Shown here: positions 1-9,805 of the stretch, piece after piece
Layout: every line of letters starts with the position of its first letter
Position numbering within the stretch: position 1 is the stretch's first letter
Assembly (NCBI GenBank): GCA_964555675.1
Contig: CAZKTU010000205.1
Span: 1-12,453, forward strand
Length of the DNA stretch: 12,453 nucleotides
Reading direction: 5' to 3'
From: CAIWXH01 sp964555675
Lineage (GTDB): Bacteria > Chloroflexota > Chloroflexia > Chloroflexales > Chloroflexaceae
Program-made: the position numbers and the translations under genes
Notes under the pieces: model-generated
Database searches by the model: none
What the model saw: only the letters and a program-made list of their open reading frames with translations
What the model was told of the DNA's origin: nothing

Positions 1-287
1 ACGGGCGCGAGTTGGCCCCTGGCCCCGCGCTCCAGAGCGACGAGGAGCTGGGGCGCTACGCCCGGCTCACCTCCAACACGGTCTACCACCCCGCCTGTAC
101 CTGCCGCATGGGCGCCGCCGACGACGCCGATGCGGTGGTCGACCCGAGCTTGCGCGTGCGTGGCGTAGCTCGCCTGCGCGTGGCCGACGCCTCGGTCTTC
201 CCCACCATGATCGGGGTCAATCTCTGCATGACCGTGATGATGATCGGCGAAAAGTGCGCCGACCTGATCCTGTCCGAGGCTGCCTAG
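1..287 (+). CDS. GMC-family oxidoreductase, C-terminal fragment (choline dehydrogenase-like)
   Basis: This is the last ~95 residues of a flavin-dependent glucose-methanol-choline oxidoreductase; the FAD-binding N-terminus lies upstream of the window. The open frame is already running at base 3, so there is no start here. The C-terminal family signature is clear: YHPACTCRMG supplies the usual catalytic histidine, then VVDPSLRVRGVARLRVADAS, then FPTMIGVNLCMT with the partner asparagine, and MIGEKCADLI at the end. Members oxidise primary alcohols such as choline to aldehydes with FAD. The usual GTCRMG reads CTCRMG here; a cysteine near this place also occurs in choline dehydrogenases. It ends 15 nt before the ABC transporter gene on the same strand, so co-transcription is likely. 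The family is secure; the substrate cannot be told from this fragment. Confidence 0.93.
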   Translation, partial: GRELAPGPALQSDEELGRYARLTSNTVYHPACTCRMGAADDADAVVDPSLRVRGVARLRVADASVFPTMIGVNLCMTVMMIGEKCADLILSEAA

Positions 288-302
288 CCGGAAAGTGATC
301 TT

Positions 303-2414
<2,112 letters not shown>

Positions 2415-2416
2415 CC

Positions 2417-3076
2417 ATGCTGGTACGCGACTATATGACCCGCCACCCGATCATGGTCGAGCCGAGCCGGCGCGTGGTCGAGGCCCAGCGCCTCATGGCC
2501 GAGAATAAGATCAGCCACCTGCCCGTGGTGTCCGACGGCAAGCGCCTGCTGGGCATGGTCACCCGCGAAGCGCTGGCGATCCGGCCCGAGCAGCTCGACA
2601 GCATGAACTTCTGGGAGCTCTCGGACTACCTGGCCCAGCTCACCGTGGGCAAGCTGATGACCCCCGCCGCGGCCCTGCCGCTCGTCGCGCCCGACCAGAC
2701 CCTCGAGGACGCCGCCGAGGTTCTGATCGCCGGGCATCTGTCGGGGCTGCCCGTGGTCGAGGGCGGGGTCGTGGTCGGCATGATCACCGAGACCGACCTG
2801 ATGGTCGAGCTGCGCAACCTGCTCGGCGCGATCGAGCCGGGCTGGCGGGTGGTGGTGCGCGTGCCCGACCGCATGGGCGAGTTTCGCAAGCTGGTTCAGG
2901 TTGTCTCGGCCAATAGCTGGGGTATCATGGCCATGGGCTGCGTGCGCTCGCCGCGCCACCCCGGCACCTGGGATATCGTGCTCAAGCTGCGCTACTGCGG
3001 TCGCGACGAGCTGCTGGCGGCCCTGCGGGGCATCGAGGGCCAGGAGATCGTCGACCTGCGCGAGACCGCCCCCGAC
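2417..3076 (+). CDS. CBS-domain pair protein with C-terminal ACT-like domain (AcuB-like), 3' end in gap
   Basis: 220 residues are visible before the assembly gap. Two CBS motifs make a Bateman module: residues 1-55 (begins VRDYMTRHP; SHLPVVSDG at 33-41; LLGMVTR) and 78-132 (VGKLMTP; SGLPVVEGG; VGMITETDL). Residues 140-215 look like an ACT-type fold (WRVVVRVPDRMGEFRKLVQVV, then DIVLKLR and a final IVDLRE strand). Bateman modules sense adenosine nucleotides or S-adenosyl ligands, and AcuB-like proteins are about 210-220 residues long, so the stop probably lies just inside or at the far edge of the gap. The ATG is 2 nt after the ABC ATPase stop, so translation is likely coupled. An energy-sensing regulator of the transporter or of downstream enzymes is an inference. 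No DNA-binding or transport domain is visible. Confidence 0.9.
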
Positions 3077-3176
3077 NNNNNNNNNNNNNNNNNNNNNNNN
3101 NNNNNNNNNNNNNNNNNNNNNNNNNNNNNNNNNNNNNNNNNNNNNNNNNNNNNNNNNNNNNNNNNNNNNNNNNNNN
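3077..3176. other. Assembly gap (100 N)
   Basis: Exactly 100 unknown bases, the usual placeholder for a scaffold join of unknown true length. It hides the 3' end of the CBS-domain gene. The minus-strand lipoprotein gene ends just beyond it. Confidence 0.99.
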
Positions 3177-3181
3177 GAGAC

Positions 3182-3604
3182 CTAGCCGGAGGACCAGAGC
3201 GACCACCCACGGTAGGGCAGCACGCTCGAGCGCGAGACAAACATCATCTGGCCGTTGGGCGTGCCGCAGACGGTGACGGTGATCTGCTCTTTGACCACCC
3301 AGAGGGTCGTGAACGAGCGACCCATCAGAATACAGCCGCTCTGGGCGTGCGACTCGGGGCCGAGGCTGAAGCGCTGCGAGTACCAGTTGTAGATCAGCGA
3401 GAAGGCGTCGGACGAGCGGTAGACGCTTGTGCGCTTCACGGCCAGGCCCGTGGTGTAGCGCATCATGGTCTGGCTGCTCAGGCGGGTCGAGCCCGGGTAG
3501 TCCGCCGAAAGGTAGCCCTCGGAGGCGCCCAGGGCGCAGGCGACGAGCAGCGCCGTCAGCAGCAGCGCGGCGCCAGAGGCGATCAGACGGCGGCGTTGGG
3601 CCAT
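3182..3604 (-). CDS. Small predicted lipoprotein of unknown function
   Basis: A 140-residue protein with a classic lipoprotein signal: basic start MAQRRR, hydrophobic stretch ending in LLVAC, with C23 as the expected lipidated cysteine. It should be exported and anchored at the membrane. The mature part (about 118 residues) has no domain I recognise; it contains YPGSTRL, an IYNWYSQRF segment near residue 75, and two further cysteines (C91, C113) that could form a disulphide. The start at 3604 is chosen because GAGGAA (3616-3611 on this strand) sits 6 nt upstream and the signal peptide begins there; the frame is open further upstream, but that stretch adds charged residues before the signal and overlaps the divergent gene. 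It runs against the operons on both sides, so it is probably unrelated to them. Confidence 0.85.
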   Translation of the reverse strand: MAQRRRLIASGAALLLTALLVACALGASEGYLSADYPGSTRLSSQTMMRYTTGLAVKRTSVYRSSDAFSLIYNWYSQRFSLGPESHAQSGCILMGRSFTTLWVVKEQITVTVCGTPNGQMMFVSRSSVLPYRGWSLWSSG

Positions 3605-3663
3605 CGAACATTCCTCATCGGTCAAGCGGGATACTCTTATCATACCAGAAGGAACCCGGTTCC
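3605..3663. promoter_or_regulatory. Divergent intergenic region with Shine-Dalgarno sites for both flanking genes
   Basis: This 59-bp spacer separates the minus-strand lipoprotein gene from the plus-strand alcohol dehydrogenase unit, so it should hold start signals for both. It contains a locally AT-rich patch (about 3631-3646) in a GC-rich setting. On the minus strand this reads TATGAT (3644-3639), one mismatch from the sigma-70 -10 box, about 35 nt before the lipoprotein ATG; I see no convincing -35 box. AGAAGGA (3647-3653) lies 10 nt before ATG 3664, and GAGGAA (minus strand, 3616-3611) lies 6 nt before ATG 3604. The Shine-Dalgarno sites are good; the promoter call is tentative. Confidence 0.45.
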
Positions 3664-4839
3664 ATGACCTCTCCCTCACACTATCTCTGGCCCGGCCAGG
3701 TCCACCTCGGCTTCGGCGCCGCCGCCCAGGCTGGCCCCGAGGCCGTCGCCGAAGGGGCGCGTAACGTCTTCGTCCTGGCCGACGCCAATGTGGTGGCCGC
3801 CGGCCTTGCCGCGCCGGTGATCGCCTCGCTCACCGCGGCCGGTCTGGCCCACGTGCTCTATGACCAGGTGGTGCCCAACCCCGACGCGCCCTCGGTCGAC
3901 GCGGCCGTGGCCGCCTACCGCGCGAGCGGGGCCGACCTGATCGTCGGCATCGGCGGCGGCAGCGCCCTCGACACCGCCAAGGCCGTGCGCCTGGCCGCCG
4001 GTGGCCCCCCCGAGGGCCGCATCGCCGAGTACGCCCTGCGCCTGGGCGACAAGGCCCGCCCGCACCCGCGCAGCCTGCCGGCCTACCTCGCCGTGCCCAC
4101 CACCGCCGGCACCGGCGCCGAGGTCACGCCCTGGGCCGTGATCACCGACCCCGCCGAGAAGTTCAAGTTCGGCGTCGGCGGCCCGAAGTCCATCCCCAGC
4201 GTCGCCCTGATCGACCCCGAGCTCATGCTCAGCATGCCCGCTTTCCTCACCGCCGCCACGGGCATGGACGCCCTCAGCCATTGTATCGAGGCCTATGTCT
4301 CGACCAATCAGAACCCGGCCCTCGACCCGATGATCCTGCACGGCATCGAGCTGATCGGCCGCAGCCTGCCGATCGCCACCGCCAAGGGCTCGAGCCGCGA
4401 GGCCCGTCACGATATGGCCCTGGCCGCCATGATCGGCGGCATCGCGATCAGCTCGAAGTGGCTCGGCGCCTGCCACTCGCTCGCCCACCAGCTCTCCGGC
4501 TTCGCCAATGTCCAGCACGGCCTCGCCAACTCGATCATGCTCCCCCACCAGATGCGCTACAGCCTGCCCGGGGCCTTCGAGCGCTACGCCCGCATCGGCG
4601 CCGCCCTCGGCGCGCCCCAGGCCGGCAGCCTGCGCGACCGCGCCGAGGCCGCCGTCGAGGCCGTGGCCCAGCTTGCCGCCGATGTGGGCCTGCCCACGCG
4701 CCTGCGCGATGTCGGGGTCGACGCGGCCCTCATCCCCGAGATGGCCAAGTACGCCTACACCATCGACCTCAACTGGTGGACCAACCCCCGCTCGGTCAAC
4801 GAGGCCGTGATGGAGCAGATCTACAGGGCTGCATACTAA
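3664..4839 (+). CDS. Iron-containing (group III) alcohol dehydrogenase
   Basis: A 391-residue NAD(P)-dependent dehydrogenase of the Fe-ADH/FucO superfamily, near the usual length of 380-390. The N-terminal dinucleotide domain carries GIGGGSALDTAK at residues 95-106 and VPTTAGTGAEVT at 144-155. The C-terminal helical domain keeps the four metal ligands by position: D202 and H206 (GMDALSHCIEAY), H271 (GACHSLAHQLSG) and H285 (VQHGLANS). Retention of all four argues for a true metal-dependent alcohol/aldehyde oxidoreductase. ATG 3664 is chosen because AGAAGGA lies 10 nt upstream; the frame is open earlier but there overlaps the lipoprotein gene. It leads a unit with the enolase-superfamily gene 1 nt downstream, so the substrate may be a hydroxy-acid or aldehyde of the same pathway, which is an inference. 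Confidence 0.95.
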   Translation: MTSPSHYLWPGQVHLGFGAAAQAGPEAVAEGARNVFVLADANVVAAGLAAPVIASLTAAGLAHVLYDQVVPNPDAPSVDAAVAAYRASGADLIVGIGGGSALDTAKAVRLAAGGPPEGRIAEYALRLGDKARPHPRSLPAYLAVPTTAGTGAEVTPWAVITDPAEKFKFGVGGPKSIPSVALIDPELMLSMPAFLTAATGMDALSHCIEAYVSTNQNPALDPMILHGIELIGRSLPIATAKGSSREARHDMALAAMIGGIAISSKWLGACHSLAHQLSGFANVQHGLANSIMLPHQMRYSLPGAFERYARIGAALGAPQAGSLRDRAEAAVEAVAQLAADVGLPTRLRDVGVDAALIPEMAKYAYTIDLNWWTNPRSVNEAVMEQIYRAAY

Positions 4840-4840
4840 T

Positions 4841-5965
4841 ATGCCAACGATCGACTCAATCGAGATCGAGCACTATCGCCTGCCGCTCGACCCGCCTTTC
4901 TACGCGAGCTGGGACCCGCGGCCGCGCACCAGCCACACCTGCACCCTCGTGCGCGTGCGGGCCGGCGCCTACGAGGGCGTGGGCTCGGGCGATGCCATGC
5001 TCGGCTTCAAGGGCCACGAGCACCTCTTCGTCGGCCACGACCCCTTCGACATCGAGCGCCACGTCCACATCCTCGACAACCTGCAGTTCATGTACGGCCG
5101 CATGTGGCCGCTCGAGGTCGCGCTCTGGGATCTCATGGGCCAGATCAGCGGCCTGCCGCTCTGGAAGCTCATGGGTGGGCGCAGCAACAAGGTGCCGCTC
5201 TACGCCTCGTGCGGCGAGCGCCGCCCCCCCGCCGAGCGCGCCGCCTCCGCCCGTATGCTCAAAGAGCTGGGCTTCCCCGCCCTGAAGATCCGCTTCCACG
5301 CCGCCGACCCGCGCGACGACCTGGCCGTGGTCAAGGCCGTGCGCGACGCGATCGGCAGTGAGATGCACATCCTGGTCGACGCCAACCAGGGCTGGCAGAT
5401 GCCCTGGGACGCCTCGCCCACCTGGGATTTCAAGACCGCCCTCTGGATGGCCGATGCCCTGGCCGAGCTCGACGTTTACTGGCTCGAGGAGCCGCTGCAC
5501 CGCCACGACTACCGCGGCCTGGCCGACCTGCGGCGCCGGGCCCGCCTGCGCATCGCCGGCGGCGAGGGCTGCCGCGAGTACGCCGAGCTGCGCGAGTACC
5601 TGCGCCACGGCTCGCTCGATGTCTACCAGGCCGATGTGGTCTGGAGCACCGGGCTGCTGCGGGCCCGCCAGCTGGCCGGCGAGGTCCAGGCCGCCGGTTG
5701 CATCTACACGCCCCACACCTGGGGCGATGGCCTGGTGGTCCTCGCCAACCTGCAGGTCAGCGCCGCGGTCTCGACCGCGCCCTTCGTCGAGTTCCCCTTC
5801 GACCCGCCCGGCTGGACCCACGAGCGGCGCGATTATATGCTGCCCACGCCCACCGTCCCCGACGCCCCCGGCTCGCTGACCCTGCCCGACGCCCCCGGCC
5901 TCGGGGTGAAGATCGACTGGGCGGCCCTCGAGCCCCTGCGCATTCATACGGGGACAATGGCATGA
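4841..5965 (+). CDS. Enolase-superfamily enzyme, mandelate racemase/muconate cycloisomerase type
   Basis: A 374-residue protein with the enolase-superfamily layout: N-terminal capping domain (about 1-115, containing EVALWDLMGQISGLPLWKL) and a TIM-type barrel. Visible catalytic elements: K149-I-R151 at the end of the second strand, metal ligands D180 (VDANQGW), E216 (LEEPL) and E242 (GGEGC), and a His-Asp dyad formed by D265 (QADVV) and H292 (TPHTWGDG). This places it in the mandelate-racemase subgroup, whose members dehydrate sugar acids or racemise alpha-hydroxy acids by abstracting the alpha-proton next to a carboxylate with Mg2+. An arginine in the KxK/KxH place is a less common variant. 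The ATG follows the Fe-ADH stop by 1 nt and the 3' end overlaps the next start as ATGA, so the three genes are co-translated. The substrate is not predictable here. Confidence 0.93.
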   Translation: MPTIDSIEIEHYRLPLDPPFYASWDPRPRTSHTCTLVRVRAGAYEGVGSGDAMLGFKGHEHLFVGHDPFDIERHVHILDNLQFMYGRMWPLEVALWDLMGQISGLPLWKLMGGRSNKVPLYASCGERRPPAERAASARMLKELGFPALKIRFHAADPRDDLAVVKAVRDAIGSEMHILVDANQGWQMPWDASPTWDFKTALWMADALAELDVYWLEEPLHRHDYRGLADLRRRARLRIAGGEGCREYAELREYLRHGSLDVYQADVVWSTGLLRARQLAGEVQAAGCIYTPHTWGDGLVVLANLQVSAAVSTAPFVEFPFDPPGWTHERRDYMLPTPTVPDAPGSLTLPDAPGLGVKIDWAALEPLRIHTGTMA

Positions 5966-6873
5966 CCAGACTCGAGCTCGCCGCCCCCTGCTGCCTGACC
6001 CTGGCCGCCGCCCGCGTCGACGGGCGGCCCGCCCTGCTCGGCATCACTCTGCGCCACCCGCCCGTGCAGCTCGAGGCCAGGGCGGCCGCGCAGCTCGGCG
6101 TCACGGGCGCGCGGGCCGACGCGGCCTACGCCCACGCGGCGGCCTTCCAGCGCGCCCAGGGCCTGGCCACAGCCGCCGAGATCGAGCTGGAGTTGGCCGT
6201 GCCCAGCCATATGGGCCTGGGCTCTAGCGCGATCGCCGGCCTCGCAGCCGCCCGCGCCCTGGCCGCCCTGCACGGGCTGCCGGCGGCCGATGGCCCCGAG
6301 TTGGCCCGCGCCGCCGGCGTCGCGCCCGACGACGGGCTGGCCGTCCACGCCTTCGCCGGCGGCGGGCTGCTGGCCGTGGGCGAGGATGGCGCCTTGCTGC
6401 GCCGCGCCGCGATCAGCCATGGCGACGTGGCCCGCGATTGGGTCTTCGTGATTGTGCTGCCCCGCGTCCCGCCCGGCACGCCCGACGCCCTCGAGGATAC
6501 CCTGCGCCGCGAGCTGTGGGCCGCGGCCGGCGGTCTCGGCGTCGAGGCCGAGCAGCTCTTCGCCGCCGAGCTCTGGCCCGCCGCCGCGGGCGACGACATC
6601 GGCGCCTTTGCCGCCGCGCTCACGAAGCTCCAGGCCCTCGCCCCCGGCGCACCCCTCGCCGACGACGAGGCCGCGATCCTCGCCGTCATGGGCGAGGCCG
6701 GCGCCCTGGTCTGCGGGCGCGCGCCCACTGGCCTGGCCCTCTACGCCCTGCTCGAGGGGGCCGACCCCAGCCGCGAGCTGCGCCGCGCCCTCGCCGTCCA
6801 CCTCGGCCACACCTCAGGGACCGTCATGGCCACCATCTGCGATACGACCGGGGCGCGCCACCGTATACTCTAG
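5962..6873 (+). CDS. GHMP-fold protein resembling beta-ribofuranosylaminobenzene 5'-phosphate synthase
   Basis: A 303-residue protein of the GHMP kinase superfamily. The family motif PSHMGLGSSA at residues 81-90 is intact. Other parts resemble the beta-RFAP synthase branch rather than sugar or mevalonate kinases: an N-terminal segment with a LRHPPVQLEA strand, a Gly-rich GLAVHAFAGGGLLAVG at 125-140, a DWVFVIVLP strand at 159-167, a PPGTPDALEDTLRREL helix, and a late GRAPTGLALYALL in the place of the third GHMP motif. Beta-RFAP synthase condenses phosphoribosyl pyrophosphate with 4-hydroxybenzoate or p-aminobenzoate, releasing CO2, in methanopterin biosynthesis. Start at ATG 5962 is set by the ATGA overlap with the upstream stop. 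It is the last gene before the inverted-repeat spacer. The superfamily is firm; a true RFAP synthase role is uncertain because no other methanopterin gene is in the window. Confidence 0.8.
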   Translation: MTRLELAAPCCLTLAAARVDGRPALLGITLRHPPVQLEARAAAQLGVTGARADAAYAHAAAFQRAQGLATAAEIELELAVPSHMGLGSSAIAGLAAARALAALHGLPAADGPELARAAGVAPDDGLAVHAFAGGGLLAVGEDGALLRRAAISHGDVARDWVFVIVLPRVPPGTPDALEDTLRRELWAAAGGLGVEAEQLFAAELWPAAAGDDIGAFAAALTKLQALAPGAPLADDEAAILAVMGEAGALVCGRAPTGLALYALLEGADPSRELRRALAVHLGHTSGTVMATICDTTGARHRIL

Positions 6874-6904
6874 CACTGCTGTCCGGAAGTGCCTGCCCGG
6901 GTGC

Positions 6905-6980
6905 GACCAAGGACCAAAGACCAGCGACCAACTGCTCGAGCAGGAGCCCGGCCTTGGTCATCGGTCCCTGGTCTTTGGTC
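6905..6980. repeat. Nested inverted repeat made of GACCAA-type units
   Basis: The 177-bp spacer 6874-7050 holds a striking symmetric element. Outer arms GACCAAAGACCAG (6912-6924) and CTGGTCTTTGGTC (6968-6980) are perfect 13-bp reverse complements. Inside them GACCAA (6926-6931) pairs with TTGGTC (6954-6959), and the centre has a 12-bp perfect palindrome CTGCTCGAGCAG (6932-6943). GACCAAGG at 6905-6912 is also complementary to CCTTGGTC (6952-6959), giving a competing pairing. The unit GACCAA/GACCAG recurs four times on the left. There is no T-run after the hairpin, so it is not a classic intrinsic terminator. It may be a dispersed intergenic repeat, a transcript-stabilising or attenuating structure, or a protein-binding site. 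It lies between two operon-like units. Confidence 0.75.
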
Positions 6981-7034
6981 AGAATTGGCAAAGGACTTCT
7001 CGCTACCACAACTAGACGCCGCCGGGCGTCTCAC

Positions 7035-7041
7035 GAAAGGA
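7035..7041 (+). promoter_or_regulatory. Shine-Dalgarno site deciding the GTG start of the methyltransferase gene
   Basis: GAAAGGA lies 9 nt before GTG 7051. The frame is open well upstream through the inverted repeat, so this site is the main reason to begin the protein at 7051. No ATG suits better: the first in-frame ATG is about 50 codons later, inside the conserved region. Confidence 0.7.
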
Positions 7042-7050
7042 CCGTCACCA

Positions 7051-8543
7051 GTGACTGCTTCAGACCGCCGCGCGGCCAGGCGCGTACAGCGCCGCCGCTC
7101 ACCGCTTGAGAGCCTGCCCTTTCGCGTGCTCGAGAACCCGCTGCCCCCGACCGAGTTGCTCAACGCCGAGCAGCTCGAGCTGATCCACGACGCCTCGATG
7201 CGCATCCTCGAAGAGATCGGCATCGACTTCCTCGACGAAGAGGCCCTCTCGATCTGGGAGCAGGCCGGCGCGAAGGTTGACCACGCCGCCCAGCACGTCT
7301 GGATCGACCGCGGCCTGCTGCTCGAGATTGTCGCCAAAGCCCCGAGCGAGTTCACCCTGCGCGCCCGCAACCCCGCCCACTCGGTCCATATCGGCGGCAA
7401 TCGCACCGTCTTCGTCTCGACCAGCGGCACCGCCTTCGTGAGCGACCTCGACCGCGGCCGCCGCCCGGGCACCCTGGCCGATGTGCACGACCTGGTCAAG
7501 CTCATCCAGCTCTGCCCGCCCCTGCACGTGGTCGAGAGCCAGGTCACTGAGCCCCAGGACGTGCCGGTGCAGCACCGCCACCTCGAGCGCGGCCTGGCGA
7601 TCTTCACCCTGGCCGACAAGGTGGTGGCCCAGGCCGCCCACGGCCGCAGCGTGGCCAGCGACTGCCTGAACATGGCCGCGATCGTCTTCGGCGGCGCCGA
7701 GCAGCTGCGGCGCGAGCCTGCCTTCGCCGCGATCGTCAACGCCAACAGCCCCCTGCGCTGGGACACCAGCATGATCGGCGGCATCCTCACCTACGCCCGC
7801 GGCGGCCAGCCCCTGGTGGTCACGCCCTTCATCCTGGCCGGCGCGATGAGCCCGATCACCATGGCCGCCGCCGTGGCCCAGCAGAACGCCGAGGCCCTGG
7901 CCGGCATCGCCCTGGCCCAGCTGGTCAACCCGGGCGTGCCGATCATCTACGGCGGCTTCACCACCAACACCGACATGGCCAGCGGCAGCCCCGCCTTCGG
8001 CACCCCCGAGGGGGCCTGGGCCTTCATGGCCGGCGCCCAGCTGGCCCGGCGCTACGGGCTGCCCTACCGCGGCTCGGGCGGGCTCAATACCTCGAAGGTG
8101 CCCGACGCCCAGGCCGCCTACGAGACCCAGATGTGCCTCTGGCCCACCGTGCTCAGCCACACCAACTGGCTCCAGCACTCGGCGGGCTGGCTCGAGTCCG
8201 GCCTGGTTTGCTCCTTCGAAAAGCTGATGCTCGACGTCGAGGGCCTGGCGATGATGCAGCATACTCTCGCGCCGGTCGAGATCAGCCCGGCCACCCTGGC
8301 CCTCGACATGATCCGCGAGGTCGGCCCCGGCGGCCACCACTTCGGCACCAGCCACACCCTCGAGCGCTACCAGAGCGAGTTCTACCGCCCCATCCTCAGC
8401 GACCGCGACAATATCGGCCTCTGGGAGGAGCGCGGCTCGCTCGATGCCGCTCAGCGCGCCAACCGCCTCTGGAAAGAGCTGCTCTCGCACTACGAGCGCC
8501 CCGCCATCGACCCGGCCGTCGAGCAAGAGCTGCGCGAGTACGT
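7051..8543 (+). CDS. MttB-superfamily (trimethylamine/betaine-type) methyltransferase, non-pyrrolysine; 3' end in gap
   Basis: 497 codons are visible from the GTG start to the gap; family members are about 480-520 residues, so only a few C-terminal residues are missing. Recognisable parts are the N-terminal helix LELIHDASMRILEEIGIDF (42-60), the barrel core with VNPGVPIIYGGF (292-303), RGSGGLNTSKVPDAQAAYE (340-358), and the C-terminal HHFGTSHTLERYQSEF (429-444). The family moves a methyl group from a quaternary or tertiary amine to a corrinoid protein. Archaeal MttB uses a pyrrolysine at about position 334; here the frame runs through that region without an in-frame TAG, so it belongs to the non-pyrrolysine branch that includes glycine-betaine, carnitine and proline-betaine methyltransferases. 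It heads a unit with two sarcosine-oxidase-type genes. No corrinoid protein gene is visible; the substrate is unknown. Confidence 0.93.
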
Positions 8544-8643
8544 NNNNNNNNNNNNNNNNNNNNNNNNNNNNNNNNNNNNNNNNNNNNNNNNNNNNNNNNN
8601 NNNNNNNNNNNNNNNNNNNNNNNNNNNNNNNNNNNNNNNNNNN
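8544..8643. other. Assembly gap (100 N)
   Basis: Exactly 100 unknown bases, a placeholder of unknown true length. It hides the 3' end of the methyltransferase gene and the start of the first sarcosine-oxidase-type gene. From the protein ends seen on each side, little coding sequence seems to be missing. Confidence 0.99.
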
Positions 8644-9805
8644 CGAGTTCATCGTTCTCGGCTGCGGCGGCATCGGCAGCGCCGCGGCCTACTGGCTCAG
8701 CCGGCTGGCCGGCCCCGAGGTCCTGGGCCTCGAGCAGTTCGCCCTCGGCCACGACCGCGGCGAGTCGCAAGACCACTCGCGCATCGTCAGGCTGGCCTAC
8801 CACGCGCCCGCCTACACCGCCCTCACCCGCCATACCTTCGAGGCCTGGCGCGCCCTCGAGGAGGAGTCGGGCCTGCAGCTCGTCCTGCGCACCGGCGGCC
8901 TCGACCTCGAGCTGGTTGCCGAGCAGCCCCGCTACATCAACCACTACGCCGAGGCCATGGCCGCCGCCGCTATCCCGTTCGAGCCGCTCGATGCGGGCGA
9001 GGTGATGGCCCGCTGGCCGCAGTTCACCCTCGACCCCGGCGTGCGCGCGCTCTACCAGGCCGACGCCGGGCTCGTCGACGCCAGGCGCGCCAACGCGGCC
9101 CACGTCGCCATGGCCCGCGCCCGCGGCGCGACCATCCTCGACCAGACCCCCGTGCGCCGCATCACGCCCGTGGCCGGCGGCGTCGAGGTCGTGACCGACA
9201 CGGCTACCTTCCGCGCCGGGCGCCTGGTGATCACGGCCGGGCCGTGGAGCAACCAGGTCTTGCAGCACGTCGGGATCAATCTGCCCCTGACGGTGACCCA
9301 GGAGCAGGTGACCTACTTCCAGACGCCCTATCTGCGCGAGTTCGCGCCCGAGCGCTTCCCGATCTGGATCTGGCACGGCGACGCCCGCGACTGCTACTAC
9401 GGCTTCCCGGTCTATGGCGAGGTGGCCACCAAGGCCGGCCAGGATGTCGGCGGCGAGGTGGTCACCGCCGATACGCGCAGCTTCGAGCCCAACCCGCGGG
9501 CCGCCGCCGACCTGCGCGCTTTCCTCGAGCGCACCATCCCGCGCTCGCTCGGCCCCGAGCTGTACACCAAGACCTGTCTCTACACGCTCACGCCCGACCG
9601 CGACTATGTGATCGACACCGTGCCGGGTCACCCGCAGATCGCTCTGGCGATCGGCGCGGGCCACGCCTTCAAATTCGCCGGCCTGATCGGGCGCATCCTC
9701 AGCCAGCTCGCCGCCGAGGGGAGCAGCAGCTACCCGATCGAGACCTTCCGCCTCGACCGGCCCGCCCTCACCGACCCGAGCTACGCGCCCGCCTTCATGG
9801 TTTAA
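8644..9805 (+). CDS. Monomeric sarcosine oxidase/N-methyltryptophan oxidase-type FAD enzyme, paralogue 1 (5' end in gap)
   Basis: About 386 residues are visible, starting at EFIVLGCGGIGSAAA, the first strand and dinucleotide motif (codons 8645-8683), so only a handful of N-terminal residues are lost. It belongs to the DAO-fold family that oxidises secondary amines (sarcosine, N-methyl amino acids) to an imine, giving formaldehyde and H2O2. The covalent-FAD cysteine is present in KTCLYTLTPD (Cys codon 9575-9577). The active-site lysine that activates oxygen in monomeric sarcosine oxidase fits VATKAGQD (Lys codon 9431-9433), but the residue four later is Asp (9443-9445) where the well-studied enzyme has His. 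The N-terminal loop reads SQDHSRIVRLAYH, unlike the SSHGESR of paralogue 2. A C-terminal GHAFKF holds the substrate-carboxylate lysine. The substrate is probably different from that of paralogue 2. Confidence 0.9.

Noticed and set aside
3427..3663. Upstream N-terminal extension of the iron alcohol dehydrogenase
   Set aside because: It overlaps the lipoprotein gene on the other strand and is low-complexity; the protein family starts near ATG 3664, which has a good Shine-Dalgarno site.
3177..3667. Continuation of the CBS protein across the first gap to 3667
   Set aside because: The part after the gap is the antisense shadow of the lipoprotein gene, and CBS/ACT proteins of this type end near residue 220.
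3605..3679. Longer lipoprotein form starting at 3679 on the minus strand
   Set aside because: It would place 25 charged residues before the signal peptide and overlap the divergent gene; the 3604 start has a Shine-Dalgarno site at proper distance.
6985..7013. TTGGCA (6985-6990) as a -35 box for the methyltransferase unit
   Set aside because: No acceptable -10 box follows at 16-18 nt; the best candidate, ACAACT, is too far from the consensus.
8050..8130. Possible pyrrolysine codon in the methyltransferase
   Set aside because: The frame has sense codons throughout the region that matches the pyrrolysine site of archaeal MttB, with no in-frame TAG before the gap.
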